Source of the DNA: DATGLG01 sp035294245
GTDB taxonomy: Bacteria; Pseudomonadota; Alphaproteobacteria; JACZXZ01
Assembly: GCA_035294245.1 (NCBI GenBank)
Contig: DATGLG010000004.1
Coordinates: forward strand, 186,001-250,000
Direction: 5' to 3'
Length of the DNA: 64,000 nt
Shown: positions 36,135 through 44,836 of the stretch, piece by piece
How positions within the stretch are numbered: position 1 is the stretch's first letter
How the letters are laid out: each line of letters starts with the position of its first letter
Notes under the pieces: generated by a model
Told to the model about the DNA's origin: nothing
The model's database searches: none
The model's input: the letters and a program-made list of their open reading frames with translations, nothing else
Program-made: the position numbers and the translations under genes

Positions 36135-38648
36135 TTGATCAGCGTCGCGACCATCACCTTCATCATTGCGGGGCTCCTCGTCCTCGTCAGCCTGGTGCAG
36201 CCGGCCGCCACGCGCCTCCATCTGCCCTATACGGTGCTCCTCGCCGTGGTCGGCGTCGGCGTCGGCGCCGCCTCGTCGTTCCTGCTCTATACCCCGGCGA
36301 TCAACGCTTTCAACGACATCGTCGAACCGCTGGTCAATCTGCCGTTCAACGCCTCGATCTTCCTTATCGTCTTCCTGCCGCTGCTGCTCTTCCACGCAGC
36401 CCTCACCATCGATGTGCGAGACATGGTTGAAGACGCGGCACCCATCCTCCTCCTCGCCATTGTCGCGGTGCTCGTCGCGGCGGCTGCCGTCGGCTTCGGC
36501 CTCTCGGCGGTGGCCGAAGTCCCGCTGGTCGTGGCCCTTTTGCTGGGCGCCATCGTTGCGACCACGGATCCATCGGCCGTGGTGACGATCTTCCACGAGC
36601 TCGGAGCGCCCCTGCGGCTCACCCGGCTCGTCGAGGGCGAGAGCCTTCTCAACGACGCGGCCGCCATCGTCCTCTTCACGGTGCTGCTCGAGATGCTGGC
36701 CTCGGGCAAGCAGCCCGACATGGTGGCGAGCGTTGCGCATTTCGCAGTGGACTTCCTCGGCGGCATCGCGCTTGGCCTCGCCGGAGGCCGTGTCTTTGGG
36801 GTGCTGGTGCCCTTCCTGGGCGGCTCGCGAACCGCGGAGGCGACCCTCGCCCTTGCGCTGCCTTATCTCGCCTATCTCCTCGGCGATCATGTCTTCAAGG
36901 TCTCCGGCGTCGTGGCGGTCGTGACCGCCGGCCTCGCCACGGGCGTGGTCGGCCGCGTGCGGCTGGCGCCGAGCCATTGGCGCTACCTCGAGCAGCTCTG
37001 GGACCAGATCGGCTTCTGGGCGGGCTCGCTGATCTTCATTACCGCCTCGATCCTGGTGCCGAAGCTGCTGGTCGGCGTCGACCTCCGCGATCTCGGGCTC
37101 CTCATGGTGGTGGTCGCGGCCGCTCTCCTCGCGCGCGTCGTTGTGCTCTTCGCGCTTCTGCCGCTACTCAGCGCGCTCCGGCTCAGCCAAAAGGTGAGCG
37201 GCGCCTATAAGCTCGCCATCACCTGGGGCGGCCTGCGTGGCGCCGTGACCCTGGCGCTGGCGCTTGCGGTCACCGAGAATCCGCATATCGATCCGCATAT
37301 CCAGCGCCTCGTCGCGGTCCTTGCGACCGGCTTCGTCCTCTTCAGCCTTCTCGTCAATGGGCTTTCCCTCCGCCCATTCATTCGCCTGCTCAAGCTCGAT
37401 CGCCTCTCTCCCTTGAACCAGGCGCTGCGCAGCAAGGTGCTGGCGCTCTCCCTCGCCGAGGTGCGGGATGCCGTGCAGAACATGGCGCAAGCCTACGAGA
37501 TCGCCCCTGCCGTCGCGCGCGCCGTAACGCGACCCTACGAGGCGCGCATCAACGAGGTCGCGTCGCAGCCGGACCTGGAGGAAGCGATCTCCGACCGCGA
37601 CCGCATGACGATCGGGCTGGTGGCTCTCGCCAATCGCGAGCGCCAGCTCATCCTCGATCATCATGCTCAGCGCACCGTCTCGGGGCCCGCGATCGAGCGG
37701 CTGCTGTACAATACCAATCGCATCCTCGACGGTGCCAAGGCCGAGGGCCGCATCGGCTACAACCGTGCCGCCCGCGCCCTCCTCGACTTTCCCAAGGGCT
37801 TTCGCGTCGCCCATTTCCTCCATCGCCATTTCGGACTCGACCGGCCCCTGCGCCGCCAGATCGCGTCACGCTTCGAGACGCTCCTCGTACGCCGGCTCGT
37901 CCTCGAGGAGCTCGTGCGCTTCAATCGGGGTCGCTTGCAGCCGCTGCTCGGCGCGCGACTGGCGGGGCTTCTCGGCGAAATCCTCTCGGATCGTCACGAG
38001 GCGACCTCGCGGGCCCTGGAAGCGCTCCGGCTGCAATATCCCGAGCATGCTGAAGCCCTCGAGCAGCGCTTCCTCAAGCAATCGGGGCTTCGCCTCGAGC
38101 TTTCTCATTACCGCGACCTGCGCGACGAGGGGCTAATCGGGCGTGAGCTTTATGACGATCTGCGGCGCGAGCATGAGACCGAGCGACGCCGCGCCGAGGC
38201 TCAGCCGCCGCTCGATCTCGGCCTGCGCACCGAGGAGCTGCTGCGGCGCTTCGGCATGTTCCGGGGTCTCGGCTCCGCCGAGATCAAAGCCCTGGCGCGC
38301 CTCTTCCACCCGCGGCTCGCGCTTCCCGACGAGAAGATCATTCGCAGGGGCGACCGCGGCACCCACATGTTTCTCATCTCGTCGGGCGCCGTCGAGGTGG
38401 TCCTCCCCAATCACAAGGTCCGTCTCGGCCGCGGCGATTTCTTCGGGGAGATGGCGCTGCTCAGCGGCCGGCGCCGGCAGGCGGATGTCGTAGCGCTCGG
38501 CTATTGCCAGCTCCTCACCATGAGCGCGGCGGACTTCCGGCGCTTTCTCAAGGCCCATCCCGCGGCCAAGGCCGAGATCGACCGCATCGTCGAGGCGCGC
38601 ACGCGCATGAACGAGCGTGCCGCACCCTCGCCCACGAGCTCGCTTTAG
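36135..38648 (+). CDS. CPA1-family Na+/H+ antiporter with cyclic-nucleotide-binding domain
   Basis: 837 residues from a TTG start. The transport part (residues 1-400, twelve or more helices) has ATTDPSAVVTIFHELGAPLRLTRLVEGESLLNDAAAIVLF, the CPA1 Asp/Asn region, and ITWGGLRGAVTLALAL. A long helical cytoplasmic region (about 420-690) follows, and from about 695 a cyclic nucleotide-binding domain: FRGLGSAEIKALARLF, RRGDRGTHMFLISSGAVEVV, GRGDFFGEMALLSGRRRQADV. The FGE-ALL...R pattern of the phosphate-binding cassette is kept, so it probably senses cAMP or cGMP. The start is uncertain; an ATG at 35997 would add a basic 46-residue leader overlapping gpsA. Stops overlap tail-to-tail with the TPR gene. 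Confidence 0.88.
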   Translation: MISVATITFIIAGLLVLVSLVQPAATRLHLPYTVLLAVVGVGVGAASSFLLYTPAINAFNDIVEPLVNLPFNASIFLIVFLPLLLFHAALTIDVRDMVEDAAPILLLAIVAVLVAAAAVGFGLSAVAEVPLVVALLLGAIVATTDPSAVVTIFHELGAPLRLTRLVEGESLLNDAAAIVLFTVLLEMLASGKQPDMVASVAHFAVDFLGGIALGLAGGRVFGVLVPFLGGSRTAEATLALALPYLAYLLGDHVFKVSGVVAVVTAGLATGVVGRVRLAPSHWRYLEQLWDQIGFWAGSLIFITASILVPKLLVGVDLRDLGLLMVVVAAALLARVVVLFALLPLLSALRLSQKVSGAYKLAITWGGLRGAVTLALALAVTENPHIDPHIQRLVAVLATGFVLFSLLVNGLSLRPFIRLLKLDRLSPLNQALRSKVLALSLAEVRDAVQNMAQAYEIAPAVARAVTRPYEARINEVASQPDLEEAISDRDRMTIGLVALANRERQLILDHHAQRTVSGPAIERLLYNTNRILDGAKAEGRIGYNRAARALLDFPKGFRVAHFLHRHFGLDRPLRRQIASRFETLLVRRLVLEELVRFNRGRLQPLLGARLAGLLGEILSDRHEATSRALEALRLQYPEHAEALEQRFLKQSGLRLELSHYRDLRDEGLIGRELYDDLRREHETERRRAEAQPPLDLGLRTEELLRRFGMFRGLGSAEIKALARLFHPRLALPDEKIIRRGDRGTHMFLISSGAVEVVLPNHKVRLGRGDFFGEMALLSGRRRQADVVALGYCQLLTMSAADFRRFLKAHPAAKAEIDRIVEARTRMNERAAPSPTSSL

Positions 38649-40357
38649 CTTGGGCGCAGCATCGCTTCGGCTTCGTCCCGCCCGCCGCGGCGATCATCGG
38701 GGATGACGTCGAAGGCGATGCAGATGCGGTCCCGGCTGTCTTCGAAGGGGATCGTGTGATGCCAGAAATAAGCCGGAAACAGGATCAGCTTGCCCTCTTC
38801 CGGCTTGACCGTGGCGGTCAGCGGCGGTGACGGCGCGTGGCTGCCGGCCATGCCGCCATAGGGGTCGCCGAACTTGATGAAGCCGGCTTCGCCGGCCTCC
38901 GTCGATTTCACCGCGCCGGGTATCTGCACGTAATAGACGCCGCTCACGACCGCTGCCGGATGGAAGTGGGCGAGCTGATAGCCGCCGGCGCGCAGCACGA
39001 CGGCCCATCCGTGGAGCTTCCAGGCCGGTGGGGCCGATACGGCAAAGGGCATATCGGCAGCGGAGAGGCGCGCCAGGTAATCGGCGACGGCGGCCTCGAA
39101 GAAGCGCTGGAGTGCCGCGATCGGCGGATCGTCGCAATTGAGGATCTCAAGGGTCTGACTGCCGTGCTGGGTGGCGCGGGCGGGCGGATCGCGCTGCAAG
39201 GTCGGATGGCCATAGACGTATTGCGCGAGGGCGGCGTTGAAGGCCGTCGGCGTCGGCCAGCCCGCAACACGCTCGATGCGTCGCGTCTCCAGAAGGCTCG
39301 TGTAATCGAGCAGGCGTCGCGCCTCGTCGAGCTTGCCGATTCGCTGCAGCAGGATCGCGAAATGCGCCTTGGCGGCCGTCAGCGCCGGATCAAGCGCAAG
39401 GGCGCGGCGGAAGGCCAGCTCGGCACCCTCCGGATCCTCGAGCTCGAGCAATGTCAGCGCGAGATTGGCGTGCGACTGGGCGTCCGATGGCTCCAGCTCA
39501 AGCGCGCGCCGGATCGCCGCGAGCGACCCCGCCGCATCGCCGCTCTCGTGGAGGGCCGCGCCGAGGTTCACATGCGCCTGCGCGAGTGTGGGGTCGAGCG
39601 CCGCCGCGCGCTGATAGCAGGCGATGGCCGCATCGAGCCGGTGCTGGTTCTGCAGCACCGTCCCGAGATTGAGGTGAGCCCCCGCGGCGTCGGGCCTGAT
39701 CGCGATCGCCCGCCGATAAGCCGCGGCGGCGTCCTCGAGGCGGCGTTGGGCGTCCAAGATGACGCCCAAGTTGAAGTGGGCCTCGAAAGAGCCGGGCGCC
39801 ATCGCCGTCGCCTGCTCGAGGATCTGGCGTGCCTCGTCAAAGGCGGCCAGGTCCTGAAGCGTCACCCCCAGATTGATATAGGCGTGGAGAGCGTCGGGGG
39901 CTGCGGCAATGGCGCGCCGATAGGCGGCAGCCGCGGCGGCGAGCTCACCCTGTTGGCGGTGAAGATTGCCCAGATTGAAGTGCCCGTCCGCGGCGTCCGG
40001 TCGCAGGGCGATGGCTCGGCAATAGGCCGCCTTCGCCTCCGCCATCCGCCCGGCGGCCGCGCAGGCATGGCCGAGATCATTGAAATAGGCGGGATTTTCC
40101 GAGCTTAGCCGGGTCGCGGCGGCGAAGTGCTCGATGGCTCGCGCCGGCCGACCCGTCCGCGCGTAGAGAAGCCCCAACTGATGCCGAGGAAGCGGAAGAT
40201 CGGGAGCGGTTTCGATGAGTCGGCGATAGGCTGCCTCGGCCTCATCAATTCGGCCGGCGCGCTGATGCTCCCGCGCCAGGGCAAGGAGCGACCGCGCCGT
40301 GGACTCGGTGTCCCGGCCGGGTCCCTCCGCCTTTCCTTCCATTTCGCCGGATACCAT
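38645..40357 (-). CDS. TPR-repeat protein fused to a 2OG-Fe(II) oxygenase-like domain
   Basis: 570 residues. Residues 20-350 are about nine tetratricopeptide repeats with the canonical pattern (AGAHLNLGTVLQNQHRLDAAIACYQRAAAL). The C-terminal part resembles the putative 2OG-Fe(II) oxygenase family often attached to TPRs: GGYQLAHFHPAAVVSGVYYVQIP, GFIKFGDPYGG, LILFPAYFWHHTIPF and RICIAFDVIP. The metal ligands would be the His residues in HFHP and WHH, with the Arg anchoring oxoglutarate in DSRDRICIAF. Such proteins hydroxylate protein or sugar-related substrates; target unknown. Upstream 40358-40493 carries no gene. Confidence 0.85.
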   Translation of the reverse strand: MVSGEMEGKAEGPGRDTESTARSLLALAREHQRAGRIDEAEAAYRRLIETAPDLPLPRHQLGLLYARTGRPARAIEHFAAATRLSSENPAYFNDLGHACAAAGRMAEAKAAYCRAIALRPDAADGHFNLGNLHRQQGELAAAAAAYRRAIAAAPDALHAYINLGVTLQDLAAFDEARQILEQATAMAPGSFEAHFNLGVILDAQRRLEDAAAAYRRAIAIRPDAAGAHLNLGTVLQNQHRLDAAIACYQRAAALDPTLAQAHVNLGAALHESGDAAGSLAAIRRALELEPSDAQSHANLALTLLELEDPEGAELAFRRALALDPALTAAKAHFAILLQRIGKLDEARRLLDYTSLLETRRIERVAGWPTPTAFNAALAQYVYGHPTLQRDPPARATQHGSQTLEILNCDDPPIAALQRFFEAAVADYLARLSAADMPFAVSAPPAWKLHGWAVVLRAGGYQLAHFHPAAVVSGVYYVQIPGAVKSTEAGEAGFIKFGDPYGGMAGSHAPSPPLTATVKPEEGKLILFPAYFWHHTIPFEDSRDRICIAFDVIPDDRRGGRDEAEAMLRPS

Positions 40358-40493
40358 GCGCGTTTAAAGCCGGTCCTGTTTCGGCTTGGCAATTTTTGAT
40401 TTAATAGCCGTCGAAGGGCGCCTTGCCTACGGGAGCCCCATGCAATTTCCGCCGAGCAGGGCTTCGCCTTGCGCGGGGTGCCCGGAGTCGCGG

Positions 40494-41090
40494 CTATTTG
40501 TTGTCTTCGGTTCCGGGCACCGCGTCGTTATTCGTCCAGGAGAAGAACAGAAGAATGATGTAGTGAGTGCGGCGGGAGAACCCGTAGTCAGGGCCCGACG
40601 CGGTCTTGAACTCGCCGCCCTTGCGATCATAGCCCGTCATGGCGACTTTCGAGACGCCGATCTCCTGTTCCTTCTTGTAGAGGGCGAGCTCGGGGAAGGG
40701 CAGCGAGCCGCTGCTCAGGGGAATCGGGATGTTGAAGCCCGGGATGCCCCATAGCGTCGTCCGCTTGTCGATCGACTGGCCGCCTGAGCGAATCTCGATG
40801 ACGACGTCGGCGCTGTTTCGGTCCGCCACCAGGTCGGCGCCCTGCTTCAAGAGCCGGTCCCGGATGGCACCGATGGTGTATTTCGCGTCGAGCCCCTCGA
40901 AATATTGACTGTCGACCAAGACTTTGGTTCTCGGAGGGAGGTCCAGCTTCAACTGATCGACGGCGCGATCCGCCGCCGCCGAGATCAGGAGCTGCTCCAT
41001 GGCGCTGCGCGGCGGCTGCGTCTGCCGGAGGCTTGAGCACCCTGCCAATGCCAAGGCGATCATCGCCGAAGCTGCCGGTATCGCGCGCAT
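40494..41090 (-). CDS. Predicted lipoprotein, unknown function
   Basis: 198 residues with a lipoprotein signal ending IALALAGCSS (lipobox LAGC, lipidated Cys18). The mature part is a mixed alpha/beta domain: LKLDLPPRTKVLVDSQYFEGLDAKYTIGAIRDRLLKQGADLV, then RNSADVVIEIRSGGQSID and a hydrophobic C-terminal stretch (YIILLFFSWTNN). It reads like a small envelope lipoprotein with a TolB-N/LptE-style fold, but I do not recognise a characterised family. Single gene downstream of the HAD gene on the same strand. Confidence 0.75.
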   Translation of the reverse strand: MRAIPAASAMIALALAGCSSLRQTQPPRSAMEQLLISAAADRAVDQLKLDLPPRTKVLVDSQYFEGLDAKYTIGAIRDRLLKQGADLVADRNSADVVIEIRSGGQSIDKRTTLWGIPGFNIPIPLSSGSLPFPELALYKKEQEIGVSKVAMTGYDRKGGEFKTASGPDYGFSRRTHYIILLFFSWTNNDAVPGTEDNK

Positions 41091-41186
41091 GGCTTCTCCC
41101 CGCCCTTGAGCGCCCCATCCCGCCGCCGCGCGGCCGTCAGTTCGAAGGACGGCCTCGCTCGCGCAATATTCCCCGCGCCGCGGCGG

Positions 41187-41828
41187 CTATACAGGGTCGC
41201 CGACGACGAAATCGACGAGAGGCGCGAGGGAGGCGTGGCGCGCCGAGGGCGGGGGCGTTCCTGGCGGCGGCGCCATGCCGATGCGGTCGTGCCAGAAGCT
41301 TGCCAGGCCCAGTTTATGCGTCCCCACGAGGTCGTAAGCCGAGCCGGCAACGAAGAGGGCGTGGCTTGCCGCAACCCCAAGCTCGTCGAGGGCCAGGCGA
41401 TAGGGACGGGGATCGGGCTTGTAGAATCCCGCGCGCTCCGCCGTGACGACGACATCGAAGGCGGCCCCGGTGCAGGCGACGGCTTTGGCGGCGAGGTCAT
41501 TCGAGCAATTGGTGACGATGGCGAGCGGTAAGCCCGCCGCCCACAGGCGGCGCAGAACCTGCGGCGCTTCAGGCCACGGACGCAGCTCGCCATAGCGCGC
41601 CGCAAGCCTCTTCGCCAAATCGGGCGGCTGACCGGTTTCGCGCGCCGCCTCCGCGACCAGCGTGTCATAGGGGCGATAGGCGCCGGCCTGATAGGTGCGC
41701 CGCAGATAGGCGGCGCGCCAGCGTCGGCCGTCCTCAGCGCTCCCGGCGACCGCGTCCCACAACGTCCAGGAGTCGAGCAGGGCCGTGAGCAGATCAAAGA
41801 GAATGGCGGCGTAGCGCGGCGGTGTCAT
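41187..41828 (-). CDS. HAD-superfamily hydrolase, haloacid-dehalogenase-like
   Basis: 213 residues from MTPPRYAAILFDLLTALLDSW, with the nucleophile Asp12. Motif II is VTNCSND, motif III Lys in FYKPDPRPYRLAL, and motif IV FVAGSAYDLVGTHKLGLASFWHDR, which is close to type II 2-haloacid dehalogenases. Eight bases downstream of tsaD on the same strand, so probably co-transcribed. Substrate unknown. Confidence 0.88.
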   Translation of the reverse strand: MTPPRYAAILFDLLTALLDSWTLWDAVAGSAEDGRRWRAAYLRRTYQAGAYRPYDTLVAEAARETGQPPDLAKRLAARYGELRPWPEAPQVLRRLWAAGLPLAIVTNCSNDLAAKAVACTGAAFDVVVTAERAGFYKPDPRPYRLALDELGVAASHALFVAGSAYDLVGTHKLGLASFWHDRIGMAPPPGTPPPSARHASLAPLVDFVVGDPV

Positions 41829-41836
41829 CGCCGGAG

Positions 41837-42892
41837 TCAGGCCTTGATACCGGCGCCGCGCGCCGTCGGTGCCGACGGGTCCAGGGGCCACCGTGGGCGC
41901 GGCGCGAAGTCGAGCGGGGTGGTAAGGCCGAGCTTCAGCCGCTCGATACCGGCCCAGGCGATCATGGCGGCGTTGTCCGTGCAAAGCCGCTGAGGAGGCG
42001 CGAGGAAGCGGAAGCCTTGCGCCGTGGCAACGGCCTCGAGCCGGACGCGCAAGCTGAGATTTGCCGCGACACCCCCCGCCACCACCAGTGTATTGCCGTC
42101 GGGATGGCTCTCCTTGAAGGCGGCGAGCGCCCGTGTCGTGCGGTCGGCGAGCACATCCGCGACCGCCGCCTGGAAACCGGCGGCGAGATCCGCGACAGCC
42201 TGGGCATCGAGGGAATCGCCCAGGGTCTCCACGTGCTGGCGCATCGCCGTTTTGAGCCCGGAAAAAGAGAAGTCGCAGCCGGGCCGGCCCAGCAGCGGCC
42301 GGGGCAGCGGGAATCGCGCCGGATTGCCGCGTCGCGCCGCCGCCTCGATCGCGGGGCCGCCGGGATAGCCAAGCCCGAGGAGCTTGGCGCCCTTGTCGAA
42401 GGCCTCCCCGGCCGCATCGTCAATGGTGGTGCCGAGACGGCGATAGCGTCCCACCGCCTCGACGGCGAGGAGCTGGCAGTGCCCGCCCGAGACGAGAAGA
42501 AGGAGATAGGGGAAGGGTGCCGCCGCAGCGAGGCGCGCCGAGAGGGCGTGCCCTTCCAGGTGATTGATCGCAAGGAAGGGTCTCCCCGTCACGGCGGCGA
42601 TGGCCTTGCCCGTCATCACGCCGACGATCACCCCGCCGATGAGGCCCGGACCTCCGGTCGCTGCAACCCCGTCAAGAGAGGAGAAGGCGAGGCCGGCTTC
42701 CCCCATCGCTTCCGAGATCAGCCGATCGATATGGTCGAGATGGGCGCGCGCGGCGATCTCCGGGACGACGCCGCCATAGGGCCGATGGGCATCGACCTGG
42801 GAGAGCAGGCGCTCGGCGAGAACGGCGCCGTCATCGCGCACGACGGCGGCCGCCGTCTCGTCACAGCTCGTCTCGATGCCAAGGACAATCAT
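41837..42892 (-). CDS. tsaD: tRNA N6-adenosine threonylcarbamoyltransferase
   Basis: Transfers the threonylcarbamoyl group to A37 of ANN-decoding tRNAs. 351 residues with IVLGIETSCDETAAAVV, the iron/zinc-binding His pair in VVPEIAARAHLDHIDRL, VAATGGPGLIGGVIVG and LVVAGGVAANLSLRVRLE. Divergent from hemD, an arrangement common in Alphaproteobacteria, though hemC is missing from between them. Confidence 0.97.
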   Translation of the reverse strand: MIVLGIETSCDETAAAVVRDDGAVLAERLLSQVDAHRPYGGVVPEIAARAHLDHIDRLISEAMGEAGLAFSSLDGVAATGGPGLIGGVIVGVMTGKAIAAVTGRPFLAINHLEGHALSARLAAAAPFPYLLLLVSGGHCQLLAVEAVGRYRRLGTTIDDAAGEAFDKGAKLLGLGYPGGPAIEAAARRGNPARFPLPRPLLGRPGCDFSFSGLKTAMRQHVETLGDSLDAQAVADLAAGFQAAVADVLADRTTRALAAFKESHPDGNTLVVAGGVAANLSLRVRLEAVATAQGFRFLAPPQRLCTDNAAMIAWAGIERLKLGLTTPLDFAPRPRWPLDPSAPTARGAGIKA

Positions 42893-42966
42893 GACGGCGA
42901 GTTTAGCCGAACGAGACGGCGCCGCACCCTCTTTCCTTTGCTCCGGCGAGCGGTTACAGCTTCGTC

Positions 42967-44820
42967 ATGCGGGTTCTGATTACGCGGCCTTTTGAAGAAG
43001 CTGCGAGTTTGGCGGCGGCGCTGGGCGCGCGCGGCATCGACTGCATCGTCGAGCCCCTGCTGACGATCCGGCAACTCGCGACGCCGGCGCTTCCGCTCGA
43101 GGGCGTGCAGGCGCTGCTCTTCACCAGCGCCAATGGTGTCCGCGCCTTCGCCGCGCGGGAGGAGCACCGGTCGCATCCGGTCTTCGCCGTCGGCGAGCGT
43201 ACCGCGGAGGTGGCGCGGAGTTGCGGCTTCGCGGAGGTCGCGGCCGCGCAGGGCACGGTCGAGGACTTGGCGGCCCTCGTGCGCTCGCGGCTCGATCCCC
43301 AGCGCGGCGCTCTCTTCCACGGCGCCGGCGCAGTGCGCAAGGGCGATCTCGCGGCGCTGCTGGCGCCCGCCGGCTTCGAGCTGCGGCGTGTCGTCCTCTA
43401 TGAGGCCGTTCCCGCTGAAGCCCTGTCGTCGCCGACGATCGCGGCGATCGAGGCGAGGCGTCTCGACGCCGTGCTGCTTTTTTCTCCCCGTACTGCACGG
43501 ACCTTTGTTAGTCTCGCCGGCGCCGCGGGGATTGCCGGGCGCTGCGCGCAACTCGCCGCTCTCTGCTTGAGCCCGGCTGTGGGCGAGGCGGCGCGCGGGC
43601 TTCCCTGGCGGGACATCCGCATCGCCGCCCGGCCGGAGCAAGGCGCGCTTCTCGAGCTTTTGGGCGACCAGCAGGGCCAGCGGAATGGAGAGAGGCCGGT
43701 GACGCAGGAACGCGACTCAGCAGAGATATCCAGGGACGAGCCGGACAGCCGTCCGGGGCCGAACGATGTGGATGGACCCAAGCCGGCTAATCAATTGCAA
43801 GCAGCCGAGCCGGCAGCGGCGAGACGCAGCCGGGGCCCCGCGACGGCCGCCCTCTGGGCAACGACAGTCGCCGGCCTCGTGCTCGCGGCCGCGCTCAGTC
43901 TCTCCTATTGGGGGCCGCCACTCGGCCTGCACCCGGGCGACACCGCCGGCGACGAGGCTGCGCGGAATGCGCGGCTGACGGCGCTCGAAGGGCGCGTGCA
44001 GGCACTCGCAGGGCAGAACGGCGGCGCGCTCGCTGCCGCGCAGAAGGCTCTCGTGGACCGTCTTGCGGCGGATGAGAAGAGGCAGGCGGCTCTCGAGCGC
44101 AGCTTCGCCGAGCTTGCCGCCCGTCCGGCGGGGAATGGCGAAGCGGACGCAGCGCAGCTCAAGGCGCTCTCCGATCAGGTCGCCGCGCTCAAGGGCGAGA
44201 ACGCCACGCTCGCGCAGCAGGCGATCGCCCTCGGACAGCGGCTTGCCGCGCTTGAGAGCCAAGCACAGCAGAATCGAGAAGCCGATTCGCATCGCGCGGC
44301 ATTCATGCTTGCGGTGGGCCAGCTCGAGCAGGCGCTCACTCGCTCGGCACCCTACGATCAGCCGCTCGCGGCCGTCGCTGCCCTGGGCCGGGATGATAAG
44401 GATATCGCGGAGGCGCTCGCCGCGCTCAAACCGCGCGCCGCGACCGGAGTGCCGACCGTCGAGGAGCTGGCGATCCGATTCGACGGGGTCTCCGTCGCCG
44501 CGGCGCAGGCGGTGCTCGAGCCCGCGCAGCCCGGATGGATGGGCAAGGTGCTTTCGAAGCTTTCTCGCCTTGTCGTGATTCGGCGCACCGACAGCGCCGA
44601 TGCCGGGGATAGCCCGGGTGCCGTGCTTGCACGGGCGGAGACCCTCGTCCATAAGGGCGATCTCGCCGCCGCCGCCAACCTGCTCGGCAGCTTGAAAGGC
44701 GCTCCCGCGAAGGCTGTCGCGCCCTGGCTCGCCGATGCGCGGGCGCGCCTCGCCGCCGATGACGCGCTCAAGACGCTTGCCGCCCGCGCCATCGCGCGCC
44801 TGGGCGAGGCGCGCTCCTAG
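42967..44820 (+). CDS. hemD: Uroporphyrinogen-III synthase fused to mitofilin-like (Mic60/COG4223) protein
   Basis: 617-residue continuous frame. Residues 1-240 are HemD: MRVLITRPFEEAASLAAALG, LLFTSANGVRAFAA, VGERTAEVARSCGF, GAGAVRKGDLAALL and ALCLSPAVGEAARG. After a polar linker (245-295) come one membrane helix (ATAALWATTVAGLVLAAALSL), a coiled coil with many Ala/Gln heptads (about 330-440), and a C-terminal domain (LEPAQPGWMGKVLSKLSRLVVIRR) of alphaproteobacterial mitofilin-like proteins. An in-frame GTG at 43699 with GGAGAGAGG before it may also start the membrane part alone. Partner genes: hemY downstream by 16 bases. Confidence 0.9.
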   Translation: MRVLITRPFEEAASLAAALGARGIDCIVEPLLTIRQLATPALPLEGVQALLFTSANGVRAFAAREEHRSHPVFAVGERTAEVARSCGFAEVAAAQGTVEDLAALVRSRLDPQRGALFHGAGAVRKGDLAALLAPAGFELRRVVLYEAVPAEALSSPTIAAIEARRLDAVLLFSPRTARTFVSLAGAAGIAGRCAQLAALCLSPAVGEAARGLPWRDIRIAARPEQGALLELLGDQQGQRNGERPVTQERDSAEISRDEPDSRPGPNDVDGPKPANQLQAAEPAAARRSRGPATAALWATTVAGLVLAAALSLSYWGPPLGLHPGDTAGDEAARNARLTALEGRVQALAGQNGGALAAAQKALVDRLAADEKRQAALERSFAELAARPAGNGEADAAQLKALSDQVAALKGENATLAQQAIALGQRLAALESQAQQNREADSHRAAFMLAVGQLEQALTRSAPYDQPLAAVAALGRDDKDIAEALAALKPRAATGVPTVEELAIRFDGVSVAAAQAVLEPAQPGWMGKVLSKLSRLVVIRRTDSADAGDSPGAVLARAETLVHKGDLAAAANLLGSLKGAPAKAVAPWLADARARLAADDALKTLAARAIARLGEARS

Positions 44821-44836
44821 CCCCGGCGTCGCGGCC

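Noticed and set aside
41822..42979. Plus-strand frame over tsaD
   Set aside because: Antisense shadow of a fully conserved tsaD; no Shine-Dalgarno or domain.
42967..43700. Frameshift or missed stop at the end of hemD
   Set aside because: Codon use and protein character change smoothly through the linker and both halves are intact, so a true fusion with optional internal start is the simpler reading; sequencing error cannot be fully excluded.
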